Source of the DNA: Pukyongiella litopenaei
Lineage (GTDB): Bacteria > Pseudomonadota > Alphaproteobacteria > Rhodobacterales > Rhodobacteraceae
NCBI RefSeq assembly: GCF_003008555.2
Contig: NZ_CP027665.1
Location: forward strand, 3,162,001 to 3,226,000
Reading direction: 5' to 3'
Length of the DNA: 64,000 nucleotides
Shown: piece after piece, positions 9,401 to 16,421 of the stretch
Numbering within the stretch: the stretch's first letter is position 1
How the letters are laid out: every line of letters starts with the position of its first letter
The notes under the pieces: generated by a model
What the model was told of the DNA's origin: nothing
Seen by the model: only the letters and a program-made list of their open reading frames with translations
Database searches by the model: none
Made by a program: the position numbers and the translations under genes

Positions 9401-10892
9401 GGTTGTCCGCCGTGGCCGAGGCGCTGCCGGTCATGTTGAACCCGCTGTCCAGCCCGTCGATCCGGCCATCCACCGTGGCGCGGTAATCGGCCCCCGCCAG
9501 GTCGATATCGGTGAGTTCGATCACCTTTTCCCGCAACAATCTGAAGCCGCCGGTCATGCCGACGGTATCGCCCACCGCCTGCGCCAGCGCGGTATCGGCA
9601 AAGCCGAGCCCGGTCAGCGTCGCGTCGAACGTGCCGTCCGCGGCGGTGTCGCGGTCCGGCCCGAGCGTACCGGTCGCGGTCAGCTCGGCCCGCTGCAGGC
9701 TCAGCGCGTCCTGTTCCAGCCCGTCCAGATCCAGGCTCAGATCCCAGCCATCATCCACCGAACGGTCGAGATCCAGCGCCAGTCGCGCGCCTTGCAGCGT
9801 GGTGCGGGTGCCCAGCGGCAGAACCACGGCATCGCCCGCGGGTGGGGTGATCCGCCCGTCGAGCTGCGCCTTGTCCAGCTTGCCCTGCGCGATGGTGACG
9901 GCACCGCTGAGCCTGAGCGCGTCGGCCGACACGTCCAGCGAACTGAGTTCCAGCCGTCCGTCAGGACCGCTGTGGCCGTCCAGTCCGAGGCTGGTCTCGG
10001 TGCCGAAGAACCCGCGCAGTTCCGGTGTCAGCAGCGGGGTGATGTCGCCCGCGATATCTGCGGCAAAGGCGATGCCGCCACCGCCGCCGGGCGTGTCCGC
10101 GCCCTGCAGCCGAATCTGCCCGCCAACCCGTTCGACACCGTCGCTGGCCAACCCGATATCGGCGGTGAAATCCGACACCGGCCCCTGGCCCTTGACCTCC
10201 ATCCGCAGCGACGGGCGGTCGGGCACGCCCAGAAGCTCGGTCACCAGCCCGCCCTCGGCCTCGTTCAGCGCCAGGTCCACGGTGACCTGCCGGTTCTCGT
10301 TGTCGAACCGCGCGGTCAGGTTCAGGTCATCGCCCGCCTTGTCCAGCCGTGCCAGCGCCAGCGTCGAATCCAGCATCCCGTCGGCCAGCAGCAGCTTGCC
10401 GTCAAGCGACAGGTCCGCCGCGAGGCCGATCACCGGTTTACCCAGCGCGATGCGCGGCACCGCGAGCTGCCCGATCTCGACCGCGACAGGCAGCTCCGGC
10501 AGGCTGAACGGCTGCGCCTCGGGCACCGGCAGCGACGGGTCGGGTGGCGCCGGTTCCGGCAACCGCTCGAGCCTGATTTCACCCGCGCTCAGCGCGTTGA
10601 CGGAAAACCGTCCGCGCAGCAGCGCCAGCCGGTTCCAGTCCAGCACCGCGTCGCTGACGCTCAGCCAGACGCCGCTGTCATCCGCGACCGTCAGCTTTTC
10701 GATCGTCGCCCGCGACGACAACGCGCCTTCCAGCCCGATGACCCGGATGCTGCTGTGTTCGTTCGACAGCAGGTCCTCGAGCATGCCGACCAGCAGCCCG
10801 CCGCTGGCCTCGTCCTCCCCGGTGTCGCCGTCCTGCTGGGCGGACAGGGGGGCGGACAGGCCGGTGACCAGCACCAGCGCGTATAGACGCAT
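6399..10892 (-). CDS. tamB: Translocation and assembly module inner-membrane component TamB (DUF490)
   Basis: About 1497 residues from the ATG at 10892; a TTG at 10901 is also in frame and would overlap tamA. The N-terminus is a signal/anchor segment (MRLYALVLVTGLSAPLSAQ). The long middle is beta-rich AsmA/TamB-like sequence, including a regular 62-residue repeat array (7605-9086). The C-terminal DUF490/TamB domain is clear: SGRISLIRGTFDLFGSRLEL, EALAMLIFGTDINDISPLKL and the end FFSRDY. TamB spans the periplasm, partners the outer-membrane protein TamA, and is linked to outer-membrane protein insertion and lipid transport. It follows tamA immediately on the same strand. Confidence 0.93.
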   Translation of the reverse strand: MRLYALVLVTGLSAPLSAQQDGDTGEDEASGGLLVGMLEDLLSNEHSSIRVIGLEGALSSRATIEKLTVADDSGVWLSVSDAVLDWNRLALLRGRFSVNALSAGEIRLERLPEPAPPDPSLPVPEAQPFSLPELPVAVEIGQLAVPRIALGKPVIGLAADLSLDGKLLLADGMLDSTLALARLDKAGDDLNLTARFDNENRQVTVDLALNEAEGGLVTELLGVPDRPSLRMEVKGQGPVSDFTADIGLASDGVERVGGQIRLQGADTPGGGGGIAFAADIAGDITPLLTPELRGFFGTETSLGLDGHSGPDGRLELSSLDVSADALRLSGAVTIAQGKLDKAQLDGRITPPAGDAVVLPLGTRTTLQGARLALDLDRSVDDGWDLSLDLDGLEQDALSLQRAELTATGTLGPDRDTAADGTFDATLTGLGFADTALAQAVGDTVGMTGGFRLLREKVIELTDIDLAGADYRATVDGRIDGLDSGFNMTGSASATADNLSRFGALAGQDLGGAITARVDGVGAPLSGMFDVKVQADATDLAAGIDMLDPLIEGASTLHLDAARDETGLSIRDFGLRTPALDAQAEGAVRTSGTDLTLSAALDDLARVLPQASGPLTLSGDLAHGDTWSGKLRLDAPNESFADIEGSYDPQGSVELTYAATVNRIETYVPQIEGTITSRGTAQRQDGSWQIDSATDGSAGITAQIAGTLVEATGVADMLVQAGFDDLGRLVPALPGAARLNGRAARDADGVATAQLRLDAPKGISAVIDADAQPDGAANVTFSTLVSALDTFVPQLAGALSADGTARRRDGAWDIAATTGGSAGIAATVDAGFDEATGDAEATFDATLARLERLVPTMDGSARLRGQAARTGAGDISGRVNLDGPHDSRAEIAGELPASGDAKVTLSAAMEQLERLVKPLEGSLTAQATARRRDGIWQIDGGTGGSAGISADVIGKYAEATGAAQVALDAELARLERLAPPIKGSGRLAANVDLSDTGTLGALARFDGPSSSYAELTAELFPEGEATVIFDAELAALERFMPQVSGAVHAKGTGKRDKGVWQIASDARGPAGITADLAGSFNETSGEADIAASGRLLLGIANQFMTPNAVDGAATYDITLKGKPAVENIAGTVATSGASLVIPDIGQSVTDINASIGLADGSANVDLSGSMRAGGRFTVTGPVALAPPFEGNLAIALNQLGLTDNVLFTSVANGQLSVAGPLMTNPRIAGRIDFGETNIDLNNVSGSIGAAPIPPIRHVSETGAQYATRERAGLVKDDSGGGGGVVVGLDITLSAPDRVKVSGRGLQSELGGEIHIGGTSEQMVPSGRISLIRGTFDLFGSRLELDEGRVSLQGDFEPYIDFAASTSTDDGQATIRITGPMETPEIVVTSVPDRPTEEALAMLIFGTDINDISPLKLAQIAAQAASLSGAGNKATDTLATGLFDLGGYLTDNLYTDVEVNAKGEAELQLNLDVTDHLTLRGTADNAGDTGIGVFFSRDY
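7605..9086 (-). repeat. Internal 62-residue (186-bp) protein repeat array in tamB
   Basis: Within TamB the motif series VLPQASGPL, YVPQIEGTI, LVPALPGAA, FVPQLAGAL, LVPTMDGSA, LVKPLEGSL, LAPPIKGSG and FMPQVSGAV recurs at almost exactly 62 residues. Every second unit is more alike, giving a 124-residue (372-bp) higher-order period with the sub-motif RRRDGxW followed by GGSAGI. The higher-order spacing is exactly 124 residues across three consecutive steps. This looks like tandem duplication of a beta-strand module inside the periplasm-spanning groove. Confidence 0.8.
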
Positions 10893-10897
10893 ATGTT

Positions 10898-12706
10898 TCA
10901 AAATGCCTGCCCGATGCCGATATAGAATTGCAGCCCGTCATCGGTGTCGCCCGTAACCGGATAGCCCAGGTCGAACCGCAGCGGCCCGAACCCGCCCAGG
11001 TCATAGCGCACGCCCAGCCCGGCGCCCGAGTGATGGGCGGAATCCGCGGTGACGAACGCATTGCTGTCCACCGCGCCGAAATCGTAGAACCCGACCACCC
11101 ACAGCTTGTCGGTGATCCGCCCGCGGGCCTCTGCCGAAGCGATCAGCATCGACCGCCCGCCGGTCACGTCGTTGTTGATGGGAATCCCGAGCGACTGATA
11201 GGGCTGGCCCCGCACCGTGCCCGCGCCGCCCGAATAAAACAGCAGGTCGGGCGAGATTTCCGACAGTTCGGCCCAGGCGGTCGATCCCACCAGCACCCGC
11301 CCGGCCAGGACCACGCGCCGCGACGCGCCCAGCCCGAAATAGCCGCGCCCGTCGACCACGGTTCGCAGGCCCGACGCCGAACCGCCAAACCCGGCAAACG
11401 GGGCGATGCGGCCGTCGAGATAGAAGCCGCGCGTGGGGTTGAGCCTGTTGTCCCGCTTGTCCCATTCGACCCGCAGGGGCAGGGCGATCAGGTTGAATTC
11501 GCGATCCGAACCAAAGGCGTCATCGGCCTTGGACACACCCGCCGTGATCGACAATTCGGCGAACAGGCGGTCTGAAAACACCCGCCGCACCCCCATGCCG
11601 ATCAACGCCCGCCGGGCGCTGTAATGGGTTTCGTGCAGCTGTTCCAGGTCGGCGATGTAGAACATGCTGTCATCGGGGCCCAGCACCGCCGGGCGATCCA
11701 GCCGGAACGACAGCAGCCCGTCGACATCGTCCTCGCCGCCGATATTGCGGACCCGTGCCTCCAGCCGCAGCCGCTCGGCGGCGCCGAACAGGTTGCGGTG
11801 TATCCAGATTGCCGACACGTCAAGGCCCTGCCGCGACGAGATCTCGCCGCCCAGCGTGATCCGCCGGCGTGCCTCTTCCTCGAACGCGGCGCCGAAATCC
11901 AGCGTGCCATCGGGGTTGGCGATCTCGTCCTCGGCCAGCGATACCGATGCAAAGGCCCCCGACCGCCGTAGCCGCGTGCCGACCTTTTTCACCTTGTCCG
12001 GGTGATAGACCTCGCCCTCGGGCCAGCCGGCCATCGCGCGAATGGCGTCTTCGCGGACCCTTTCATTGCCGGAAACGCGCAGCCTGCCGAACCGAAGCTG
12101 CGGACCGGGCGCCAGCGTGATGTCGGCGTCGATGCGATTGGCGCGATGGTCCGCGGTAATCGCCTGGTTGGCGACCTCGACCTTGGGATGGCCCGCATAG
12201 CGCCAGCCTTTCACCCCGGCGGCCGTGGCGTCCTGGATGATGCCGGTATTGGCGGGCCGGGTGGGGGCGAAACTCTCGGGCATCTCGGTGCCGGGCGCCA
12301 GCGGGGCGACCCGTGCCCGGCCAAGGGTGAAGGACGGCCCGGGTCTGACCGTGATCGCGATGCGGTTGTATTTCGGCGGCAGGCTGATCGGCACGATGTC
12401 CGCGGCTTCCTGACCGTCGATGCGGATGTTGATCTCGGGGCTGAACCGGCCTTCGTCATAGAGGACCTGCACCAGCGTGCGGTAATCCGACCGCGCGGCG
12501 GCGAGAACCTCCTGGGCCGTTTCCAGCCCGCGTTCCTCGGCCGATATCGCCGAAGACGCCGCTGCGAGCCGTTTGCGCAGGTCGTCGGAGGCACCCGGCG
12601 CCGTCAGCGACGTTTCCAGCGCCAGCCCGGACATCGGCAATGCACAGAATGCGGCACCGGCCAGCCACGCAAAGCCACTCCTGCCCGGAATTCGATCGCT
12701 CCCCAC
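10898..12706 (-). CDS. tamA: Outer-membrane BamA-family protein TamA
   Basis: 602 residues from a GTG at 12706 preceded by GGCAGGGGA. A signal peptide (FAWLAGAAFCALPMSGLALE) is followed by POTRA-like repeats (for example LRVSGNERVREDAIRAMAGW around residue 220) and a C-terminal 16-strand Omp85 barrel. The barrel holds the loop-6 motif as VRGQPYQSLG and ends in phenylalanine (FYIGIGQAF), the usual BamA recognition signal. TamA sits in the outer membrane and works with TamB. The stop lies 6 bases before the tamB ATG, so the two are one operon. Confidence 0.93.
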   Translation of the reverse strand: MGSDRIPGRSGFAWLAGAAFCALPMSGLALETSLTAPGASDDLRKRLAAASSAISAEERGLETAQEVLAAARSDYRTLVQVLYDEGRFSPEINIRIDGQEAADIVPISLPPKYNRIAITVRPGPSFTLGRARVAPLAPGTEMPESFAPTRPANTGIIQDATAAGVKGWRYAGHPKVEVANQAITADHRANRIDADITLAPGPQLRFGRLRVSGNERVREDAIRAMAGWPEGEVYHPDKVKKVGTRLRRSGAFASVSLAEDEIANPDGTLDFGAAFEEEARRRITLGGEISSRQGLDVSAIWIHRNLFGAAERLRLEARVRNIGGEDDVDGLLSFRLDRPAVLGPDDSMFYIADLEQLHETHYSARRALIGMGVRRVFSDRLFAELSITAGVSKADDAFGSDREFNLIALPLRVEWDKRDNRLNPTRGFYLDGRIAPFAGFGGSASGLRTVVDGRGYFGLGASRRVVLAGRVLVGSTAWAELSEISPDLLFYSGGAGTVRGQPYQSLGIPINNDVTGGRSMLIASAEARGRITDKLWVVGFYDFGAVDSNAFVTADSAHHSGAGLGVRYDLGGFGPLRFDLGYPVTGDTDDGLQFYIGIGQAF

Positions 12707-12870
12707 AGTCGCGATTCCCCTGCCTCTAGGTCGTTTTCATGTGATTAGCACGACCCGCAGAGCGCGTTAAACGGAAAACTCCGCGCCCGCCGCATCGAGC
12801 GACCGGGCTGTGGTTTTAGGGTCCGGCTGGCCCAGATCCGCACGGCGGCGAAAGAGACAGGCGGCCGCGT

Positions 12871-13224
12871 TCAACTGCCCCTGTAAGTCGAATAGCCAAA
12901 GGGCGACAACAGCAGCGGCACATGGTAATGCACCGGTTCCGACATGCCGAACCGAACAGGGATGGTGCGCAGGAACCGCGGGGCTTCCGGCGGCACGCCC
13001 GAGATGTCCAGATAATCGCCCGCGTGGAATACCAGCTCGTATTCGCCGGTTTCGAACCCGGCTTCGGGCAGGATCTGTTCGTCGGTGCGGCCGTCGTGAT
13101 TGGTGCGCAGCGTGCGCAGATGGGTGCGGGTCTCGCCGTCGATGCGGAACAGCTCGATCCGCAGCCCCTCGGCAGGGCAGCCTCGCGCTGTATCCAGAAC
13201 ATGGGTGGTCAGATAGCCGGTCAT
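12871..13224 (-). CDS. uraH: 5-hydroxyisourate hydrolase (transthyretin-like)
   Basis: 117 residues, with an AGGAGG ribosome binding site directly before the ATG at 13224. N-terminal LTTHVLDTARGCPAEGL and C-terminal YRGS are the two signatures of HIU hydrolases; the His, Arg and C-terminal YRGS residues form the active site in this family. The enzyme converts 5-hydroxyisourate, the product of urate oxidation, to OHCU in purine degradation. No urate oxidase or OHCU decarboxylase gene is in the window, so its partners must lie elsewhere. It lies between a GAPDH gene and tamA on the same strand, with gaps of 65 and 164 bases, and is probably an independent unit. Confidence 0.92.
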   Translation of the reverse strand: MTGYLTTHVLDTARGCPAEGLRIELFRIDGETRTHLRTLRTNHDGRTDEQILPEAGFETGEYELVFHAGDYLDISGVPPEAPRFLRTIPVRFGMSEPVHYHVPLLLSPFGYSTYRGS

Positions 13225-13289
13225 CGTCTCGCCTCCTTTTCCGGTGTCCAGATGTGCCGCAAGGCGGACCGATGTGCAATTTTCACATC

Positions 13290-14267
13290 CTAGCCGACCA
13301 TCCGCGCCGCCAGTTCGATCATCCGCGCGGAAAAGCCCCATTCATTGTCATACCAGCCAAAGACGCGGGCCTGGGCCGGGCCGGTCATCATCAGTTCCGG
13401 CCCCGCGATCACCAGCGATTCCGGTCGCGTGCGCAGGTCCGACGACACCAGCGGCTCGTCGGTCCAGCCCAGCACCGGGCTGGCCTCCGCCGCGGCACGC
13501 AGCGCCGCCGGGAAATCGTCGGTCGGCCGGGTCAGTTGCACCACCAGATCCACCGCTGAAACGCTGGCGGTGGGTACCCGCACCGCGGCGCCACTGATCC
13601 GGCCGGCGAGCTGCGGCAGCACCGTGTCCACCAGGTGCGCCGCGCTGGTGGTGGTCGGAACCATCGACAGCGCGCCCGCCCGCGACCGGGCGTGGTCGCC
13701 GCGCGGCGCATCCACCATCGGCTGGCTGTTGGTGTAGCAATGGATCGTCGTCATATGCGCCCGCTCCAGGCCGGCGATTTCGTCGATCAGCCGGGCCAGC
13801 GGCGCCACTGCGTTGGTGGTGCACGAGGCATTCGACACAACCCGAGCCGATCCCAGCGCATCGTCATTCGCGCCCAGCACCACGGTGACCTTCGCCGCGG
13901 GCGACGGGCCGGAGATCAGCACCTTCTGCGCCCCGGCGGTCAGGCCGCGCCGGGCAACGTCAGTGGTGCGCGCGATACCGGTGCAGTCCATCAGCACGTC
14001 GACCCCGCGCAGGTCGATCTGCCCGAGATCCGGCGAATGGCTCAGGGCGATCGACCGGTTCGCCACCTCGAGCCTGCCGTCGCGCGCGGTTACTTCGCCG
14101 GAAAACGGGCCAAAGGTGCTGTCATAGCGGAACAGGTAGGCACAGGTCTCAGGTGCGGCGATGTCGTTGATCGCCGCCACCTCGATCCCATCATGTTCTG
14201 GCCTGCTCAGAAGCTGGCGCAGAACCGTGCGGCCGATGCGGCCGAATCCATTGATCGCGATACGCAT
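13290..14267 (-). CDS. Glyceraldehyde-3-phosphate dehydrogenase, type I
   Basis: 325 residues. The NAD-binding start INGFGRIGR, the catalytic cysteine in SNASCTTNAVAPLA, the phosphate-site block MVPTTTSAA and the C-terminal WYDNEWGFSARM are all present. The reaction is oxidative phosphorylation of glyceraldehyde 3-phosphate to 1,3-bisphosphoglycerate. The stretch PRGDHARSRAGALS, where KDxRRARAAALN is usual, and the short C-terminus suggest a divergent paralogue rather than the main glycolytic enzyme; erythrose-4-phosphate dehydrogenase is another possibility. No glycolytic neighbours are present. Expression is probably monocistronic, with the stop 65 bases before uraH. Confidence 0.85.
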   Translation of the reverse strand: MRIAINGFGRIGRTVLRQLLSRPEHDGIEVAAINDIAAPETCAYLFRYDSTFGPFSGEVTARDGRLEVANRSIALSHSPDLGQIDLRGVDVLMDCTGIARTTDVARRGLTAGAQKVLISGPSPAAKVTVVLGANDDALGSARVVSNASCTTNAVAPLARLIDEIAGLERAHMTTIHCYTNSQPMVDAPRGDHARSRAGALSMVPTTTSAAHLVDTVLPQLAGRISGAAVRVPTASVSAVDLVVQLTRPTDDFPAALRAAAEASPVLGWTDEPLVSSDLRTRPESLVIAGPELMMTGPAQARVFGWYDNEWGFSARMIELAARMVG

Positions 14268-15088
14268 GATCGCGGTATGACAGGCTCAGAAATCAACCTC
14301 AATGGGTGTGACGGAAGCGATCGCCGCTTGCTGCACCGTCCCGACCACCGCGGGACCTGAAGACCGACACCGGTGCCGTCGATCACCGCCCCGTTCGGAA
14401 TGCTCGCGGTTGCATCGGTCAACCGGGGCGCGGCCGTCATGCGCGGGGCGGCCAGCAAGATGCCCCGTCCAGCGCCGGCATTGCCCGCTATCCGCGTCGA
14501 ACGGCACCACGGAGGATTGATGATTGGTCAGCCCACGCGCGGCGTTGTCGGACCAGAAACTGCCTGATTTGAGCCTCAGAATCAGCCTGACTCAGTCGAA
14601 CCCGGACATGACGCCACAAAGCGCATCCGCGTGGCCGATGGCTTCGCGCACCACCGAAAAACTCATCGCCTCGCAGCCTGCCATGGCCGCAAAGACCACC
14701 TCCACCGTGTCGAAAATCGCCCCGGTGCAGGTAAAATCCGCCACCACGCTTTCCGGTAGAATTCACATGCGAGCCCCGTTCCGGGCGCTGCCGCCCGTCT
14801 TCCTCTTGCCAGAAATATCCCCGCCGGAGGCACCGCGCCAAGGGCGCGGTTCACGGCGGTCCACAGTAAGCCCGCCCGCAGGTGATCGCAGGCCAGACCG
14901 CCGCGACCTTGCCGCCCCGCACGCCGACATACCAGTCATGTAGTTCGGCGATCGGGTCGAAATGGCCGCGTCCAGCCTGGCCTAACGGTCGGCCTAGAAA
15001 TCGAGATGCTGCATCGCGCCCTGATAGGCTGGGGTGCCGTCACACCGTAGCCCGGGCGCCGCGCCGATGGCCTGCATGGGGTCCCGAA
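14268..15088. other. Gene-poor region with decayed reading frames
   Basis: No complete gene with a convincing start, ribosome binding site and family could be found in these 821 bases. On the minus strand two stretches look like the ends of former genes. One is a 57-codon open frame ending at 14592 (it contains VEVVFAAMAGCEAMSFSVV and ends VMSGFD). The other ends at 14851 (it contains DPIAELHDWYVGVRGGKVAA and ends GRAYCGPP). Both are cut upstream by stops and I do not recognise either. A hairpin plus a repeated intergenic element (14788-14850) sits directly behind the second frame, as a terminator would behind a real gene. Confidence 0.45.
14788..14850 (-). repeat. Hairpin-associated intergenic repeat element, copy A
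   Basis: Read on the minus strand, a perfect 8-bp hairpin (ACCGCGCC-CTT-GGCGCGGT) is followed by GCCTCCGGCGGGGATATTT, then CTGGCAAGAGGAAG and GGCGGCAG. Copy B at 31857-31920 has the same order with a different hairpin sequence. Shared blocks on the plus strand are CTGCCGCC, GTC, TTC, TCTTGCC and the GA/AT-rich core. This arrangement behind 3' ends suggests a terminator-associated dispersed repeat. Confidence 0.55.
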
Positions 15089-15427
15089 CTAGCAGCGCAT
15101 CTTGGCGTAATACTTGGCCCAGGTGTTCTGTGACAGCGTGCCGGGCACGATCTGGCAGCCGGTGGCCTGTGTCAGCGCCTGGATAGCCTGCGGGGTGCGA
15201 CGGGCGACGGGTTTGCCATAGGGGTTCAGGTTGTTGTTGTCGCGGATCGCCGACCAGGTGGCCGGGCCGCCTTCGAATTCCGGCGGCGCTTCCTGCGTCA
15301 CGGTCCAGGTCCGCCCCAGCACCACCACCTCGCGGGCGGGCATCTCGTTCGCGCCGAAGGCGGTGTCGAGGCTTTCGCAGGCGGGCAGGGCAAAGAGCAG
15401 CGGCAGGGTCATCAGCAGGCGTTTCAT
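15089..15427 (-). CDS. Small putative lipoprotein, unknown function
   Basis: 112 residues with TGGAGGA just before the ATG at 15427. The N-terminus MKRLLMTLPLLFALPACESL is a type II signal peptide with lipobox LPAC, so the mature protein should be lipid-anchored at Cys17. The remainder (REVVVLGRTWTVTQ, TPQAIQALTQATGCQIVPG, YYAKMRC) has two further cysteines that could form a disulphide. I do not recognise a named family. It is transcribed away from the secreted protein gene at 15740 and is probably monocistronic. Confidence 0.75.
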   Translation of the reverse strand: MKRLLMTLPLLFALPACESLDTAFGANEMPAREVVVLGRTWTVTQEAPPEFEGGPATWSAIRDNNNLNPYGKPVARRTPQAIQALTQATGCQIVPGTLSQNTWAKYYAKMRC

Positions 15428-15739
15428 CGCCGGTCCTCCATCGGCGGGGCCGGGCGGCCCCCGTTCGCGCCGATGCTAGCGGATCGCGCCGCCGCTGCAA
15501 ATGCGCCGTTCGCCTGCGGATGCGCGCTGTTGCGCATTCACGTCACAGCCGTCACCCGGGCGGGTGCGGCCGCAGGCGACCGTTCACGTCCTGGCAGGTC
15601 GCGGAACCGCGCGGGACCTGCCGCATCCTTCGCCAAATTTTGAAGATGGCCGGAGTTTTGCGGGATAAACGGTTGGAGCGCTGCCGCTGCCGGTGTATTC
15701 AGGGGGCGAGCCAGTCAGGATACTCCTCAGGAAACACCC
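15428..15739. promoter_or_regulatory. Divergent intergenic region of 312 bases
   Basis: This separates two divergent genes for small exported proteins. It contains an inverted repeat ATGCGC-GCTGTT-GCGCAT at 15520-15537. It also holds a possible promoter for the plus-strand gene (TTGAAG at 15640-15645, 18-base spacer, GATAAA at 15664-15669). No gene of convincing quality is seen in it. Confidence 0.35.
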
Positions 15740-16096
15740 ATGAAGCGCCTTGTCGTTCCCGTTCTCATCGCCGCGCTTGCGGCCGGTATCGCGGCCACCG
15801 GTGTGGCGGCCAATCCGCTCAGCAAGACCCTGCGCAAGACCGGGCTCAGCCCCGAGGATTTCGATATTATGCGTCAGGCCGCATCCGTGCTCTACGTTCC
15901 GGCGCCGCAGCCCGGCAAATCGGTGACGTGGTCGAATGCGAAATCCGGGTCCCATGGCAGCGCGCAGCTTGACCGGGTCGACGGCCAATGCGTCGTCGTC
16001 GACCATCGGGTCCATCCCAAGGGGGCCGAAAAGGCGGAACAGCTCAAGACGCGGCTGTGCCAGTCCGGGGACGGTCGCTGGTTGCTGATGCCGTGA
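15740..16096 (+). CDS. Small exported protein with surface-antigen-like C-terminal domain
   Basis: 118 residues with a clear signal peptide (MKRLVVPVLIAALAAGIAATGVAAN). The C-terminal half, VTWSNAKSGSHGSAQL then CVVVDHRV, LKTRLCQSGDGRWLLMP, resembles the W-N-x2-S-G-x2-G ... C-R ... C-x-x-x-D-G-x-W pattern of the 17-kDa surface antigen (RT0821/Lpp0805-type) domain. The two cysteines probably form a disulphide. It should act in the periplasm or cell envelope; no substrate or partner can be inferred. A hairpin terminator follows immediately, separating it from the glycine riboswitch. Confidence 0.7.
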   Translation: MKRLVVPVLIAALAAGIAATGVAANPLSKTLRKTGLSPEDFDIMRQAASVLYVPAPQPGKSVTWSNAKSGSHGSAQLDRVDGQCVVVDHRVHPKGAEKAEQLKTRLCQSGDGRWLLMP

Positions 16097-16104
16097 CCGG
16101 GCGA

Positions 16105-16126
16105 TGGCGAATGCTGCCATTCGCCA
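16105..16126 (+). terminator. Hairpin after the small exported protein gene
   Basis: A perfect 9-bp stem (TGGCGAATG / CATTCGCCA) with a CTGC loop begins 9 bases after the stop codon. It is followed by CTTGCC rather than a T-run, so termination may be inefficient or factor-assisted. Confidence 0.55.
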
Positions 16127-16155
16127 CTTGCCGGGGGGCGGGCCCGGCGCTAGTT
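16127..16155 (+). promoter_or_regulatory. Probable sigma-70 promoter of the gcv riboswitch operon
   Basis: CTTGCC at 16127-16132 and CTAGTT at 16150-16155 are separated by 17 bases, directly upstream of the first aptamer. This is a reasonable fit to the loose alphaproteobacterial housekeeping promoter. Transcription would begin just before the riboswitch. Confidence 0.45.
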
Positions 16156-16167
16156 TGGCGCCCGTAC

Positions 16168-16332
16168 CCGTGGGAGAATCGGACCGTTCGCGCAGTCCGG
16201 TGCCGAAGGAGCAACCGCCCCGGAAACTCTCAGGCCACACGGACCGCGGGTGCATCGGAAGGACTCTGGAGAGAGGCGTGCAGGGACGCGCCCGCCGAAG
16301 GGATAACGATCTCAGGCCAAAGGACAGAGGGG
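16168..16332 (+). ncRNA. Tandem glycine riboswitch (two aptamers)
   Basis: Both aptamer cores are visible in tandem. The first has GCCGAAGGAGCAA at 16202-16214 and AAACTCTCAGGC at 16224-16235. It runs into the linker CTCTGGAGAGAG near 16264-16275, where the 3' strand of aptamer one abuts the 5' strand of aptamer two. The second has GCCGAAGGGATAACG from 16294 and CTCAGGCCAAAGGACAGAGG at 16311-16330. The downstream 90 bases before gcvT contain GC-rich inverted segments that could be the expression platform. Glycine riboswitches normally turn on glycine cleavage genes, exactly the genes that follow. Confidence 0.95.
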
Positions 16333-16421
16333 GCATCGCAGGCACGCCGGGATGGCGGGCCGTGGATGCCGGACGCCTCCCGTCATGGAACGCACCCGGC
16401 CCGGAACGACGAGGAGGCGAC

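Noticed and set aside
7752-10886. Open plus-strand frame of over 1000 codons opposite tamB
   Set aside because: Antisense to a convincingly conserved protein; arginine/glutamine/glycine-rich composition typical of GC-rich shadow frames.
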